From contig JAKSIB010000031.1 in assembly GCA_024399065.1 (NCBI GenBank), positions 1 through 42,278 of the forward strand: 42,278 nucleotides of DNA, given 5' to 3'. The notes under the pieces were generated by a model, which worked only from the letters and a program-made list of their open reading frames with translations, had not been told where the DNA came from and searched no databases. The position numbers and the translations under genes were made by a program. Below are positions 1 to 8,036 of this stretch, in pieces. Position 1 is the first letter of the stretch; each line of letters begins with the position of its first letter. Source of the DNA: Fibrobacter sp. GTDB taxonomy: Bacteria; Fibrobacterota; Fibrobacteria; Fibrobacterales; Fibrobacteraceae.

Positions 1-247
1 CTTCCTTATGCTCGGTATACTTGTAATCAAACATACTACTGTCCTTGGACTTGGATAGCATATCGTTGATTACCCATTTCGCTTCCTTGAAGCACTGGGA
101 TAGTTTCTGGAACACTTCCTTTGGATTGTGTCTTACGGATACCTTGAGTTCAAATACACGGCAGACCTGTGTCTTCCGTTTAGCCTTTGTTGCGGACATA
201 CTTGCCCGTATTTTGGCCTTTGTATCTTCACTCCGTACTTGTTCCAT
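1..247 (-). CDS. tnpB: TnpB-like RNA-guided nuclease, N-terminal part (runs off window)
   Basis: The reading frame is open from an ATG at 247 to the window edge (82 residues), so only the N-terminus is seen. After a basic leader it reads QVCRVFELKV and then FKEAKWVINDML, which resembles the start of IS607/IS605-type TnpB proteins (a beta strand, then the conserved EAKW helix). The catalytic RuvC part lies outside the window. TnpB proteins are RNA-guided nucleases carried by IS200/IS605 and IS607 elements. A candidate left-end hairpin sits about 100 bp upstream of the start, as expected for such an element. It belongs to a different subfamily from the complete tnpB at 22776-23996. An internal ATG at 199 is a possible alternative start. 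The family call rests on the N-terminal motif only. Confidence 0.65.
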   Translation of the reverse strand, partial: MEQVRSEDTKAKIRASMSATKAKRKTQVCRVFELKVSVRHNPKEVFQKLSQCFKEAKWVINDMLSKSKDSSMFDYKYTEHKE

Positions 248-351
248 AAGACTTAATTTCTTGACTTCAATTATTGTTTATAAGGTTCCTACTCAAAATA
301 TAATTATTTCTACATCATACAGATTGTAATATTTTCTTTACATACCTTGCC

Positions 352-400
352 GACCTATATGCCACCCTGAAGGGATGGCATCTTGCGGCCGGTTATTCTT
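352..400 (-). repeat. Candidate left-end hairpin of the IS element carrying tnpB at 1-247 (element 1)
   Basis: An imperfect palindrome (ATGCCACCC / GGGATGGCAT, about 359-381) is flanked by GGC-rich arms. It resembles the hairpin at 2452-2469 (GCCACCCT/AGGGTGGC). Both read GCAAGATGCC or GGAAGATGCC on the minus strand ahead of the stem. The position just upstream of a tnpB start fits a subterminal left-end hairpin of an IS200/IS605-type element. The exact element boundary cannot be fixed. Confidence 0.5.
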
Positions 401-476
401 TGTCAAACTGATGTTCATCCATTAAGGGATAACTGGTTCGCTTGTACTTGTCTTTGAAAAATTCGTATAGACTCAT
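393..476 (-). CDS. Small ORF, 27 residues, unknown
   Basis: This short frame starts with MSLYEFFKDKYKR and ends HQFDKE. It begins 9 nt after the stop of the coiled-coil gene at 486-893 and has a GGTGG site 3 nt before the ATG, so it could be translated by coupling. Its 3' end runs into the element 1 left-end hairpin, so it may be a gene shortened by that insertion. No function can be assigned, and it may be chance. Confidence 0.35.
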   Translation of the reverse strand: MSLYEFFKDKYKRTSYPLMDEHQFDKE

Positions 477-485
477 TTTCCACCT

Positions 486-893
486 TCACATTTCAGCCTT
501 CGCCTTGCGATATAATTCAAGGTACTTTTCACGCCAATAAAGGTATTTACCACCACGTTTATCGCACTTGACTTTGTCATCCCAAGACAATGCGCATTTA
601 CCATCACGAAAAGCAGTATTCTGCTTTTCCCAAAACAATTTATGGAGCGAATGCAGAGCTAGGCATTTCAGCTTTGCATTCTCCTTATTTAGATTATAGA
701 TGACATTTGCATCACAAGTTATTGTTTCGCTCAAGCACTTTCGTTCATCTTCAAAGGCCGCTATTTTCTGCTTCAGCCGTTCAATTTCGGCTTCAAGAGC
801 CTTGATGTGAGCAGACAACTTCCCGCTTGTTTCGCCAAAGCCACCATCAAGGCAGTCATAGACTTGCTCCAGCTCTTCTTTAGTCATTATCAT
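486..893 (-). CDS. Coiled-coil hypothetical phage protein
   Basis: 135 residues. The first half is charged and heptad-like (KALEAEIERLKQKIAAFEDER), predicting a coiled coil of about 40 residues. The C-terminal half is basic with many Lys, Trp and Tyr residues (KYLYWREKYLELYRKAKAE). No catalytic motif or membrane segment is seen. It begins 8 nt after the stop of the nucleotidyltransferase gene, so the two are probably co-transcribed. The start could be the first or the second ATG of MIMTKEE (893 or 887). Function unknown. Confidence 0.7.
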   Translation of the reverse strand: MIMTKEELEQVYDCLDGGFGETSGKLSAHIKALEAEIERLKQKIAAFEDERKCLSETITCDANVIYNLNKENAKLKCLALHSLHKLFWEKQNTAFRDGKCALSWDDKVKCDKRGGKYLYWREKYLELYRKAKAEM

Positions 894-901
894 CTATCCA
901 T

Positions 902-2035
902 CTAAGCGAAAAAATCAATGGTTCTGCTCTTTACGATCAGCTTATACAGATAATTGCTAAGATCGTCAAGAGTCGCAAATTCGCAATCTGGAAGGTCAGA
1001 CTTCTTAAACGCATCAGCAACTTCAGCAATCAGCTTGGTGCCGATATCCATCACCTCGTCAAATGTAAAGTTTCCGTTCTTGATACTGAGGAGGTAGTCA
1101 CGGTCAGCCTTGCGATCGACAACAACAGTTTTCAGCAATGCGATATCACGGGCTGTCATCAGCAAACGGATACAGTGCATCATATTCTTGGCATCATAAC
1201 CCTGACCATGGGAAATCGTACTTGCGTAACGTTCAGGATTACGCTTGTCGACCCAGTCCCAATATTCGGTGTGCCTACGGCATTCAGTGGCATAGGCGTC
1301 ATGGTTGAAGAACAATGTTCCACACTTGGCCTGTCCCTTCGGTACAGAGCACAACTGCAGATCACATGCCGTCGATTCATCACGAACTACACCATAGGCC
1401 CAACGCCATTCATGTTCAGGACAGGTCTTGCCGACGCCATCATTCGGATCCTGCCTGTACAAAGAATAGCAATTCTTCGCATGGTCAATGGATGCAGCCG
1501 CATACCACTTCTGGTTAGTGATCGACTGATCGGCAAGCCAATTCTTGAACGGGACGGAACCATTTTCCGTGTCGATAATGTAGCAAAAATCAAGTACCTG
1601 CGGACGAGCCTTAGGCATCGGGTTGAATACCTTTTTATTCATACCCCTTGCCTTGCTGATCTGCGTCTTTGCATATTCAGCAAACGTCGACTGGCATTTT
1701 TGCGTAAGGAAAGAGTGGTCGGATCTGATCATGCGAAACCAGTATTCACCAACCTCGATGCAATCATCCGGTGAATAAAGCAGCTCAAGTGCACCGGGAT
1801 TGGCATTGTTCAACAACTGGATGAACTTACTCAGTTCCCAATAGGTATTGTTGTTCTTCTCATCACTCACAATCATCTGGGGCTCGTATCCAAATCGATC
1901 CTTAGCAGGCAATATATAGACACCCTTACGATCCACGTCTGATCCGGTCGTTGCGAGACCATATGACACGCTTCCTACAATGGCCTCCATGATAATCAGG
2001 CCACGTTCCTTCAAATCACTGATTGACATTTGCAT
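902..2035 (-). CDS. Nucleotidyltransferase, RlaP/YcgL-like (DNA polymerase beta superfamily)
   Basis: 377 residues from the ATG at 2035. The frame is open further upstream, but a GAGG site 5 nt before this ATG and a promoter just ahead of it fix the start. Near the N-terminus it has GSVSYGLATTGSDVDRKGVY (residues 21-40), the G-S-x-x-Y-G...S-D-x-D-x-x-G signature of pol-beta-type nucleotidyltransferases. D33 and D35 are the likely metal ligands. This arrangement fits the RlaP/COG3541 family, predicted nucleotidyltransferases often found in phages and RNA-repair loci. The substrate is unknown; RNA end repair is a family-level guess. The family is fairly sure, the role is not. Confidence 0.75.
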   Translation of the reverse strand: MQMSISDLKERGLIIMEAIVGSVSYGLATTGSDVDRKGVYILPAKDRFGYEPQMIVSDEKNNNTYWELSKFIQLLNNANPGALELLYSPDDCIEVGEYWFRMIRSDHSFLTQKCQSTFAEYAKTQISKARGMNKKVFNPMPKARPQVLDFCYIIDTENGSVPFKNWLADQSITNQKWYAAASIDHAKNCYSLYRQDPNDGVGKTCPEHEWRWAYGVVRDESTACDLQLCSVPKGQAKCGTLFFNHDAYATECRRHTEYWDWVDKRNPERYASTISHGQGYDAKNMMHCIRLLMTARDIALLKTVVVDRKADRDYLLSIKNGNFTFDEVMDIGTKLIAEVADAFKKSDLPDCEFATLDDLSNYLYKLIVKSRTIDFFA

Positions 2036-2050
2036 AAAAACCTCAGCCAA

Positions 2051-2079
2051 AATATAAAAAAATAATACCCGCATGTCAA
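2051..2079 (-). promoter_or_regulatory. Sigma-70-type promoter for the nucleotidyltransferase gene
   Basis: On the minus strand, TTGACA (2074-2079), exactly 17 nt, then TATATT (2051-2056). The predicted transcript would begin about 8-10 nt before the ATG at 2035, leaving a very short leader that contains the GAGG site. The same hexamer pair and spacing occur at 5394-5422, 15076-15104 and 33710-33738. Confidence 0.75.
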
Positions 2080-2110
2080 CGGTAAGTATGAGACAGTATG
2101 TCCAGCATTC

Positions 2111-2485
2111 GTCAACTACGCACCGCATAAATGCGGTGAGCTTGTAAAGCCTTGACAAGTTTGCACAAGCAAGGACTTACATACGATTGGGCGGTTGACT
2201 CACGCCCTGCCCATCAAGTATGCGTAGTCATACGAGTTGGGATGGTTTGACTGCATTTCAGCAATCCGCTATACTCATAATGCATCTTGAATCCGTTATG
2301 TATGTGGCTACCGAATCCAATCAAACTGTTTTCTCGCCAAGCCACGAGCCTCTTTTGGACTTTTAGATGAGTGCCTTTTATTTCAGCAAGACTTTCAGCG
2401 TTATGCACAATATAGTTTATATTTTTCTAGTTGGCAAGTGGGAATTCCTAAGCCACCCTAAAGGGTGGCATCTTCCTGCCCACTA
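2111..2485 (-). mobile_element. IS200/IS605-like element without tnpB (element 2, MITE/PATE-like)
   Basis: This covers most of the 2036-2563 gap. Reading the minus strand, a left-end hairpin (2452-2469) with TTGCC arms is followed by about 270 bp without a convincing gene. It ends in a perfect hairpin CACCGCAT/ATGCGGTG (2121-2138) and then GTAGTTGAC. That is close to the GTAGTTCAA end of elements 3 and 4. A 64-codon frame (2214-2408) starts inside it but has no recognised domain. It looks like a shortened element that kept both ends and an internal transcript but lost the transposon protein genes. Boundaries are approximate. Confidence 0.55.
2409..2437 (-). promoter_or_regulatory. Candidate promoter inside element 2
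   Basis: Minus strand TTGCCA (2432-2437), 17 nt, TATATT (2409-2414). The -35 is formed by the TTGCC arm of the left-end structure. A transcript from here would cross the element to the right-end hairpin near 2121. A TATAAACT match (2414-2421) overlaps the spacer and may be coincidental. Confidence 0.45.
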
Positions 2486-2563
2486 TTTTTGTGAATATAC
2501 TGAAGAAATACTATTAGATATGATGCGTGATGAACGTACAGTCCGTGACGACGACGTAATAAT

Positions 2564-2737
2564 TTAATCGTCGTACATGCCTTCGGATTCCATCTCGATC
2601 ATGTTCTTGTCACTATACGGCGAATCAAAGTCAAGCTCAGCATATTCAGAATCACTATCGTCAGCAATATCTTCAATAATGTCTGTTTCAGGTTCATCAT
2701 ATTCAGGTGTTTGTTGATTATGTGTAGGATCAATCAT
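2564..2737 (-). CDS. Small acidic protein, 57 residues, unknown
   Basis: The frame starts MIDPTHNQQ and is extremely acidic (repeated D/E with S and Y, ending MYDD). The SD-like GAGG 8 nt upstream lies in the 3' arm of the terminator hairpin that ends the upstream gene, and the ATG directly follows its T-run. Translation would therefore depend on read-through and on opening the hairpin. Small acidic phage proteins often act as DNA mimics or inhibitors, but nothing in this sequence shows that. Function unknown. Confidence 0.55.
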   Translation of the reverse strand: MIDPTHNQQTPEYDEPETDIIEDIADDSDSEYAELDFDSPYSDKNMIEMESEGMYDD

Positions 2738-2739
2738 AA

Positions 2740-2768
2740 AAACTACCTCGGTGTTTACGAGGTAGTTT
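2740..2768 (-). terminator. Rho-independent terminator overlapping the next gene's ribosome site
   Basis: A perfect 11-bp stem (2740-2750 with 2758-2768) with a 7-nt loop. On the minus strand it is followed by TTTTT and then the ATG of the 57-residue ORF. It lies 7 nt after the stop of the membrane-protein gene at 2776-3276. Confidence 0.75.
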
Positions 2769-2775
2769 ATTGCAG

Positions 2776-3276
2776 CTACTTGCCGTATTTTTTCAGTTCG
2801 TCTGCAGTAAACAGCGGAATCCCATTCGTAGGAACGTAATTCAGAACCCCGTTGTCATCTGTTATGCAGAGGTCCGGATACAAAGTCTTGACAGACTTCA
2901 GGTAGAAATCATGCCAATCGCCATTGTATTCAATATAAAGGAAATTGTCAGGATACCGGTCCGGATTTTCTGTCAAATCCTTTACAACAAGCGAAATAAT
3001 GATAGACTTTCGCTTCTGATACAGCACATCAAATTCAGTATGAAAATTCGGCTTGTTAAGTGCAGCCATAGCGATATTCTCGATACCCGGCGGGTTACCG
3101 AAGAAGACTACATGGCGTCCAAAACGCATGCCATCCCGCAATTTAGGCCACCGACGGGCAATGCGCTTCCTCAGTTCATCTTCGAAGCTGATTTCATTAC
3201 GGTCGGCCTTCACGGTCTTCCAGACATAGATCCCGAATACAATCAAGAAACAGCTTACAACAATTGCATATACCAT
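2776..3276 (-). CDS. Membrane-anchored hypothetical protein
   Basis: 166 residues. The N-terminus is a single hydrophobic segment (about residues 2-19, YAIVVSCFLIVFGIYVW) followed by a basic, charged soluble part, so it is probably anchored in the inner membrane with most of the chain on one side. No cysteine lipobox and no recognised catalytic motif. It starts 3 nt after the DNA ligase stop and is followed at once by a strong terminator, so it is probably the last gene of the ligase transcript. Function unknown. Confidence 0.7.
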   Translation of the reverse strand: MVYAIVVSCFLIVFGIYVWKTVKADRNEISFEDELRKRIARRWPKLRDGMRFGRHVVFFGNPPGIENIAMAALNKPNFHTEFDVLYQKRKSIIISLVVKDLTENPDRYPDNFLYIEYNGDWHDFYLKSVKTLYPDLCITDDNGVLNYVPTNGIPLFTADELKKYGK

Positions 3277-3279
3277 AAG

Positions 3280-5364
3280 TTACTCCATGAGTTTGAGGAA
3301 ATCCTGAAGGGTGCTCGGCGTGTACACATCAATATGAACACCGGATGCTTTCAGGTCGTTAATGGCAGCTACCTTCTTTGGGCCGGCATTGTCACCAAGC
3401 AGCACGATATTAGTCTTCTTGGAAATACCTGAGCAAATTGTACCGCCGTTAGCCACAACAAGTTCCTTGAACTTATCACGTTCCAGTGCAGTGAACACCC
3501 CGGTCATAATGCATACCTTGCCAGCGAGCTTAGCACTCGTCACAGTAGTTTCCTTGACGCTTTGGGCGATGCCGTTATCGACAAAGTACATCACAGTATC
3601 GGTATGTGAAGAAATCCACTTGCACAGGCGAGAAACGATAAGCTTAGACACACCCTTGACTTCAGCCTCTTCGCCAAGAATAGATTCCATACGATCACCC
3701 ATAGCGCATACTGCTGACAACCCACCAAGATGATTAATGCAGTCGGCAATTACAGGTGAAGCCTGATGGCCTACGCCCGGGACAGAGAATCCTTCGATCA
3801 GCTGATGCAGGTAATTCTTTCTACTGGCGTCAATGGCAGCAATAAGCTTGCCAGCACCCTTCGCTCGCAAATTACCGATGCCAATCACATCTTCAGCGGT
3901 CAAACGATAAATGTCGTCGAACTTAGATACCTTACCAGCGTCAACCAGCGATTCAATGATGCTTTCTCCAAGCCCACGGATATTCATGACACTTCTGGAA
4001 GCAAAATTTACAAGCTTATTGACCATCTGCGTATTGCAGTCCGGGTTATCACACACCCATGCGACAAGCTTTTCACCGGATTCATTCTGGGCATTGCTCA
4101 ACTGGCCCCCGCAGAACGGGCATACCTGAGGCCTGAGATACATTTCCTTGCCTTCAATCGGCGGATACTTGGAAGCCGAACCACGCTTAATAGACACTTC
4201 ATAGTCTTCCTTACTCATTCCAGTTTCAACGCAGCGAACCAGTTCAGGAATAATTTCACCAGCCTTACGGATGACCACATGGCAACCTTTATGCAAACCA
4301 AGATATTCAACAAGGTCCCAATTATGCAGGGAACAGCGCTGAACCGTCGTCATGGCCAATGACACCGGCTTGACAATGGCAACCGGCGTGATAGCGCCCG
4401 ACATACCAATAGATTGCTCAATGTCAATCAATTCGGTAGCCTTTTCTTCCGGGGGGAACTTGTAAGCCTTATAGAAATTCGGCGCCTTGGCAGTATACCC
4501 CATCTTTTCATGGAAAGACTTTTGGTTTACCTTGATCACAATGCCGTCGATAGCATACGGCATATTAAAACGGTTTTCACGGAGTTGTTCGGCAATTTCC
4601 TTGAACTGCTCCAGCGTCACGACCTTGCTAGGAGGAACATTGAAACCCAGATTCTTCAAATGTTCAATGTCACCACTCTGGGTGTCAGACTGCGAACCAC
4701 GGCATACAATGTAAGATATGAACGTAAGCTTACGACGTTCCACCTCGTACGGATCAGTCAGTTTCATTGAACCAGTGGCGCCATTGCGGGGATTCGCAAT
4801 CTGCTTCTTCCCGGCATCAAACAGAGCCTCGTTATACGCTTCAAAGTCGTCATACAGCCAAACAACTTCGCCACGCACCTCAAATGTACCCTTGACGTCA
4901 ATAGCCTTCTGAACCCCCTGAATACGCACGGCATTGGCGGTAATGTCGTCACCGACATTATCAACACCTCGGGTGACGGCTTCATAAAGAACACCATCCT
5001 TATAATTCAGGGCAAGTCCACCACCATCCAGCTTGTATTCCAGTTCAAATTCATCGACACCATACGTGTCATGGACAGTCTGAACCCACTGGACAGCCTC
5101 ATCAATGCCATTGGCATTGGTAATCGAAATCATAGGAACTTCATGTGCGACCTTCCGGAATCCACCGTTGGAGCCGTCAATCACATGGCGTGTCGGCGAT
5201 GTTTCAAGGATCATGTCAGGATTTTCAAGTTCATACGCCTTGATTTCACGGTAACACGAATCATACACCTCATCGGTAACATCAGGTGTACCGTTGGCAT
5301 ACGATTTTGCCCATTCGGTCAACGTATCGCAAAGTGTCATGTATTTGCCGTATGTAATAGCCAT
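3280..5364 (-). CDS. ligA: NAD-dependent DNA ligase
   Basis: 694 residues from the ATG at 5364 (AGGAG 5 nt upstream), close to the length of bacterial LigA, so it appears complete. In order: the NAD-binding Ia-like region (PDVTDEVYDSCYREI...SPTRHV), the adenylation domain with EYKLDGGG (K111 is the probable AMP-accepting lysine), RGEVV and NPRNGATGSMK, an OB fold, a four-cysteine zinc finger (CPFCGG...CDNPDCN), helix-hairpin-helix repeats and a C-terminal BRCT domain (GKVCIMTGVF...VVANGGTICSGISKKTNIVLLGD). It seals nicks using NAD+ and probably serves phage DNA replication. It has its own sigma-70-type promoter. A complete LigA with BRCT is uncommon in phages. Confidence 0.96.
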   Translation of the reverse strand: MAITYGKYMTLCDTLTEWAKSYANGTPDVTDEVYDSCYREIKAYELENPDMILETSPTRHVIDGSNGGFRKVAHEVPMISITNANGIDEAVQWVQTVHDTYGVDEFELEYKLDGGGLALNYKDGVLYEAVTRGVDNVGDDITANAVRIQGVQKAIDVKGTFEVRGEVVWLYDDFEAYNEALFDAGKKQIANPRNGATGSMKLTDPYEVERRKLTFISYIVCRGSQSDTQSGDIEHLKNLGFNVPPSKVVTLEQFKEIAEQLRENRFNMPYAIDGIVIKVNQKSFHEKMGYTAKAPNFYKAYKFPPEEKATELIDIEQSIGMSGAITPVAIVKPVSLAMTTVQRCSLHNWDLVEYLGLHKGCHVVIRKAGEIIPELVRCVETGMSKEDYEVSIKRGSASKYPPIEGKEMYLRPQVCPFCGGQLSNAQNESGEKLVAWVCDNPDCNTQMVNKLVNFASRSVMNIRGLGESIIESLVDAGKVSKFDDIYRLTAEDVIGIGNLRAKGAGKLIAAIDASRKNYLHQLIEGFSVPGVGHQASPVIADCINHLGGLSAVCAMGDRMESILGEEAEVKGVSKLIVSRLCKWISSHTDTVMYFVDNGIAQSVKETTVTSAKLAGKVCIMTGVFTALERDKFKELVVANGGTICSGISKKTNIVLLGDNAGPKKVAAINDLKASGVHIDVYTPSTLQDFLKLME

Positions 5365-5393
5365 CTTTTCTCCTGTTGATAATGGATATACCA

Positions 5394-5422
5394 AATATAG
5401 CAGAATAGGCTATATTTGTCAA
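5394..5422 (-). promoter_or_regulatory. Sigma-70-type promoter for ligA
   Basis: Minus strand TTGACA (5417-5422), 17 nt, TATATT (5394-5399), predicting a start near 5387 and a leader of about 23 nt that holds the AGGAG site of ligA. Confidence 0.8.
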
Positions 5423-5471
5423 TAGGCTGTATATTTATTTTTAGCCACTACATTCAATGTAGATTCAAGGA

Positions 5472-5795
5472 CTAGTGCGATGCAGGTGTCTGACCATTAC
5501 ACTGGCCTATTTCATCGCACTGACCTATTTCATCGGCCGGCTGAATATCAGTTTTCGGTGCAGCCTGTTTGCTGGTACCATATTCAAGTATCTTGTTGAG
5601 GACTATGTCGGAGATATCATTGAAACCAAGTCGACTAGGCATGCGCTCGTGTTCTTTGAAACTTCTAGACCTCAGCATCAGTTCCTTCCACACATCGTTG
5701 GAAACTTTACTGGCCATGTCAAATCTATCCATTTTTAGCTGGCGTATAGTCGTTTCAAGCTCAGCAATCCTCTCAATCATTTGTTCATTCGTCAT
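5472..5795 (-). CDS. Hypothetical protein with N-terminal coiled coil
   Basis: 107 residues with GGAG 5 nt before the ATG. The start MTNEQMIERIAELETTIRQL is heptad-like and predicts a short coiled coil. The middle is basic, and the tail is low-complexity with a repeated DEIGQC. No known domain is recognised. It lies upstream of the ligA promoter in the same direction and may be read through into ligA. Confidence 0.65.
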   Translation of the reverse strand: MTNEQMIERIAELETTIRQLKMDRFDMASKVSNDVWKELMLRSRSFKEHERMPSRLGFNDISDIVLNKILEYGTSKQAAPKTDIQPADEIGQCDEIGQCNGQTPASH

Positions 5796-5816
5796 ATGGA
5801 CTCCTTATATTATCTA

Positions 5817-6071
5817 TTACTTCGACTCATTTTTTAATAGGGGGCAGCGATTTGGTCTACCATACTCGCATGAGTCAATGCCGACATTTTCACGAACATA
5901 CTTTTTCTTATTATGTGATGTAATTTTGACTTCATAACTTGCGGTATCTATATTAAAATTAGCCAAACCACAATACCGACGCCATCCGTATGGTCCGCCA
6001 TCTTTAAGTTCTACTTCAACATGATGCGGACACAAATCGCATCCATCTTCCATTCGTTCTACAGCCTTCAT
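5817..6071 (-). CDS. Small cysteine-containing hypothetical protein
   Basis: 84 residues with five cysteines: CDLCPHH near residue 11 and C-terminal YCG, CEYG and NRCPLL. These could bind a metal, but the spacing matches no zinc finger I recognise. It begins 3 nt after the stop of the gene at 6075-6653, so the two are probably translationally coupled. Function unknown. Confidence 0.65.
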   Translation of the reverse strand: MKAVERMEDGCDLCPHHVEVELKDGGPYGWRRYCGLANFNIDTASYEVKITSHNKKKYVRENVGIDSCEYGRPNRCPLLKNESK

Positions 6072-6074
6072 AAA

Positions 6075-6653
6075 TCAACCATCTTTAATTTCAAGTATTT
6101 CACCAATATCACGATCTTCATACGCTTCCTTGAAAGCATCAGTCGCAGCTATTCGTTGATAACGGTCTCTGATGCCAATAGGTCTTTCAGATTCAATACG
6201 CTCTTTCGCCCATTCGATCAGATATAGTCGTACTTCTTCAAATGTATCATCAAATCGTATGTTTACATGAGTCGATCCGTCGGCATCACGCAGTACAAAC
6301 ATGCCGTTGTCCAGTTTAGTCATGTACGCAATGACACAAGGTCGTGCCAGACCACGATAGACTGTATATGACCTATTAACTGTACTGGGACCGGTGACAT
6401 AGAAACCATAGAAGGAAATCCAGCTATTCAACGTTTTTATGTACCAGTCCCATACATCACCACCAAGATCAATGTATGCATTACGCAAGTCAGCTTCAAT
6501 CTGCTTGGCGACGGCACCATCGACAATCTTGGTATTGAACGGCGTTTCATATGAAGCATTGCCAACGACACCCTTCGGGGTAATCTGATTCAGTAAATAC
6601 TGGCGTTCCCATCGTAGACGGGCCAATTCACGTTCTTCATCAAGTGTCATCAT
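6075..6653 (-). CDS. Hypothetical protein, 192 residues
   Basis: Soluble, mixed-charge protein with no transmembrane segment, signal peptide or motif I recognise. Its ATG overlaps the stop codon of the dihydrofolate reductase gene (ATGA at 6650-6653), indicating translational coupling with folA. Function unknown. Confidence 0.7.
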   Translation of the reverse strand: MMTLDEERELARLRWERQYLLNQITPKGVVGNASYETPFNTKIVDGAVAKQIEADLRNAYIDLGGDVWDWYIKTLNSWISFYGFYVTGPSTVNRSYTVYRGLARPCVIAYMTKLDNGMFVLRDADGSTHVNIRFDDTFEEVRLYLIEWAKERIESERPIGIRDRYQRIAATDAFKEAYEDRDIGEILEIKDG

Positions 6654-7225
6654 ACGACAAACTCACTCAAAAACGGTGTTTCAAATACTTCAAAATCAAT
6701 GTGGTCAACAATATTATTTTTTACAGGGATGTTTATTCGAGATAATACATCATTCCTGACATATAGTGCGGCCCCGTCATAAAACGACATTGGATCATAG
6801 GTAAAGTAAGTCCCGGTATCCACCTTCATGTCTACTGGGATCGTAGTAATGTACCAACGTTCAATAATTTTTTGGTCGACGCATTGCTTCAAAATATTAG
6901 CGCCGCCAATATAGAACAGTTCGTCAACCATGGTAAATGGATACTCGGCATTCAAGTCAGTGCACCATTTTACAGCATCAAATATAGACTTTACTACGGC
7001 AACCCCAGCCGGGACTTCAATGTCGCTACGTGTAATCACTATATTGGTGCGATTCGGTAACGGATGGCTGCCTAGCGACTCCCAAGTCTTTCTACCCATG
7101 GCGACCGCATGTCCAAATGTAGTATCTTTGAATAGCTTGAGGTCTTCGGAGATATGCCACGGAATATCATTGTCAACTCCGATCAGGCCGTTCTTTGTTC
7201 TAGCAAAAATACCGCTTATAATCAT
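6650..7225 (-). CDS. folA: Dihydrofolate reductase
   Basis: 191 residues. The start at 7225 (MIISGIFART) is chosen because AGGTAGG lies 6 nt upstream; an in-frame ATG at 7231 touches that site. Hallmarks are GLIGVDNDIPWHISEDLKLFK (substrate loop), AMGRKTWESLG (NADPH binding) and FYIGGANIL. The enzyme reduces dihydrofolate to tetrahydrofolate with NADPH, regenerating the cofactor consumed by the thymidylate synthase encoded about 1 kb upstream in the same direction. The pairing points to phage control of dTMP supply. It is somewhat longer than a typical bacterial DHFR (about 160) because of extra C-terminal sequence. Confidence 0.95.
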   Translation of the reverse strand: MIISGIFARTKNGLIGVDNDIPWHISEDLKLFKDTTFGHAVAMGRKTWESLGSHPLPNRTNIVITRSDIEVPAGVAVVKSIFDAVKWCTDLNAEYPFTMVDELFYIGGANILKQCVDQKIIERWYITTIPVDMKVDTGTYFTYDPMSFYDGAALYVRNDVLSRINIPVKNNIVDHIDFEVFETPFLSEFVV

Positions 7226-7232
7226 ACACATC

Positions 7233-7577
7233 CTACCTAATCGTCTCAACTGGACAGTACATTATATCAGCCCAATAACCGTCAGTTTTATTATAGCGGG
7301 TTTCGATGCGGAAACCGCCGGTCGATGAGAAATATAACGTTTCTTTGTTAGTGACCATGTATTCATACATAGATACAAGACGGCCACGAATGTTCTTATA
7401 TAATTCCAACTCCGTCGGTACTCGTCTATCTTCGCCGTCACCTTCCAGATTCTCTAGCACCCATGTATGCCCTAGCTTCTCCATTACATGAACCGCTTGA
7501 TGAAAGTCAAAATTGTCAAGATCCTCGTCAATGATCTTGCTAAATTTATTCATGTCTAGTTTACGATTAGTCGCCAT
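7233..7577 (-). CDS. Hypothetical protein, about 114 residues
   Basis: Starts MATNRKLDMNKF. The GAGG 9 nt upstream lies within the last codons of the preceding gene, and an ATG at 7583 is the alternative start. It overlaps the preceding gene by about 10 nt. It is a soluble protein with an acidic N-terminal half and a Tyr-rich C-terminal half, and no motif I recognise. It lies between folA and another unknown gene in the nucleotide-metabolism run. Confidence 0.65.
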   Translation of the reverse strand: MATNRKLDMNKFSKIIDEDLDNFDFHQAVHVMEKLGHTWVLENLEGDGEDRRVPTELELYKNIRGRLVSMYEYMVTNKETLYFSSTGGFRIETRYNKTDGYWADIMYCPVETIR

Positions 7578-8022
7578 CTTCATCGTCCTCAACAGTTTCT
7601 ACTATCAAAGGTTTCTTGGAAACCGCACGCAATTGCTGCTTAGACGCAATAAGCTTGCACATTTCATTAATCTTCTCGACGATGCGGTCATCAACCTCCA
7701 TCCATTCGGTGTGATCGATGATAAAGTCTATGTCAGGATAACGATCGGCCATGCCCCTTGCATAATCACCCATGAAATCGTCCGACTGCAGCAAACGATT
7801 ATATTCATCACGGCCAATACTTTGCAGTTTTACCATTAACTTCGACGTACCATCAGCATAAGACAGTTCAACAATCTTATCGATAAACGTCTCGCCATTG
7901 TACTTGATCGGGGAATGCAGCATACACGATACCGCATCCGGATCCAGACCAAGTCGCTTATTTTCATAGTTCCAGTCCGCAGTCAGACCTAAAACCCTAG
8001 AACGCAATTCATCATAAGTCAT
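7567..8022 (-). CDS. Hypothetical protein, 151 residues
   Basis: Soluble protein with a strongly acidic tail (VEDDEDGD). The central part (DIDFIIDHTEWMEVDDRIVEKI) looks like a compact alpha/beta domain, but no catalytic motif is recognisable. It overlaps the start of the next gene, so the two are coupled. Function unknown. Confidence 0.65.
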   Translation of the reverse strand: MTYDELRSRVLGLTADWNYENKRLGLDPDAVSCMLHSPIKYNGETFIDKIVELSYADGTSKLMVKLQSIGRDEYNRLLQSDDFMGDYARGMADRYPDIDFIIDHTEWMEVDDRIVEKINEMCKLIASKQQLRAVSKKPLIVETVEDDEDGD

Positions 8023-8036
8023 GCCACTATCTTCCT

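Noticed and set aside
1175-1774. 199-codon plus-strand frame
   Set aside because: Shadow of the nucleotidyltransferase gene on the minus strand.
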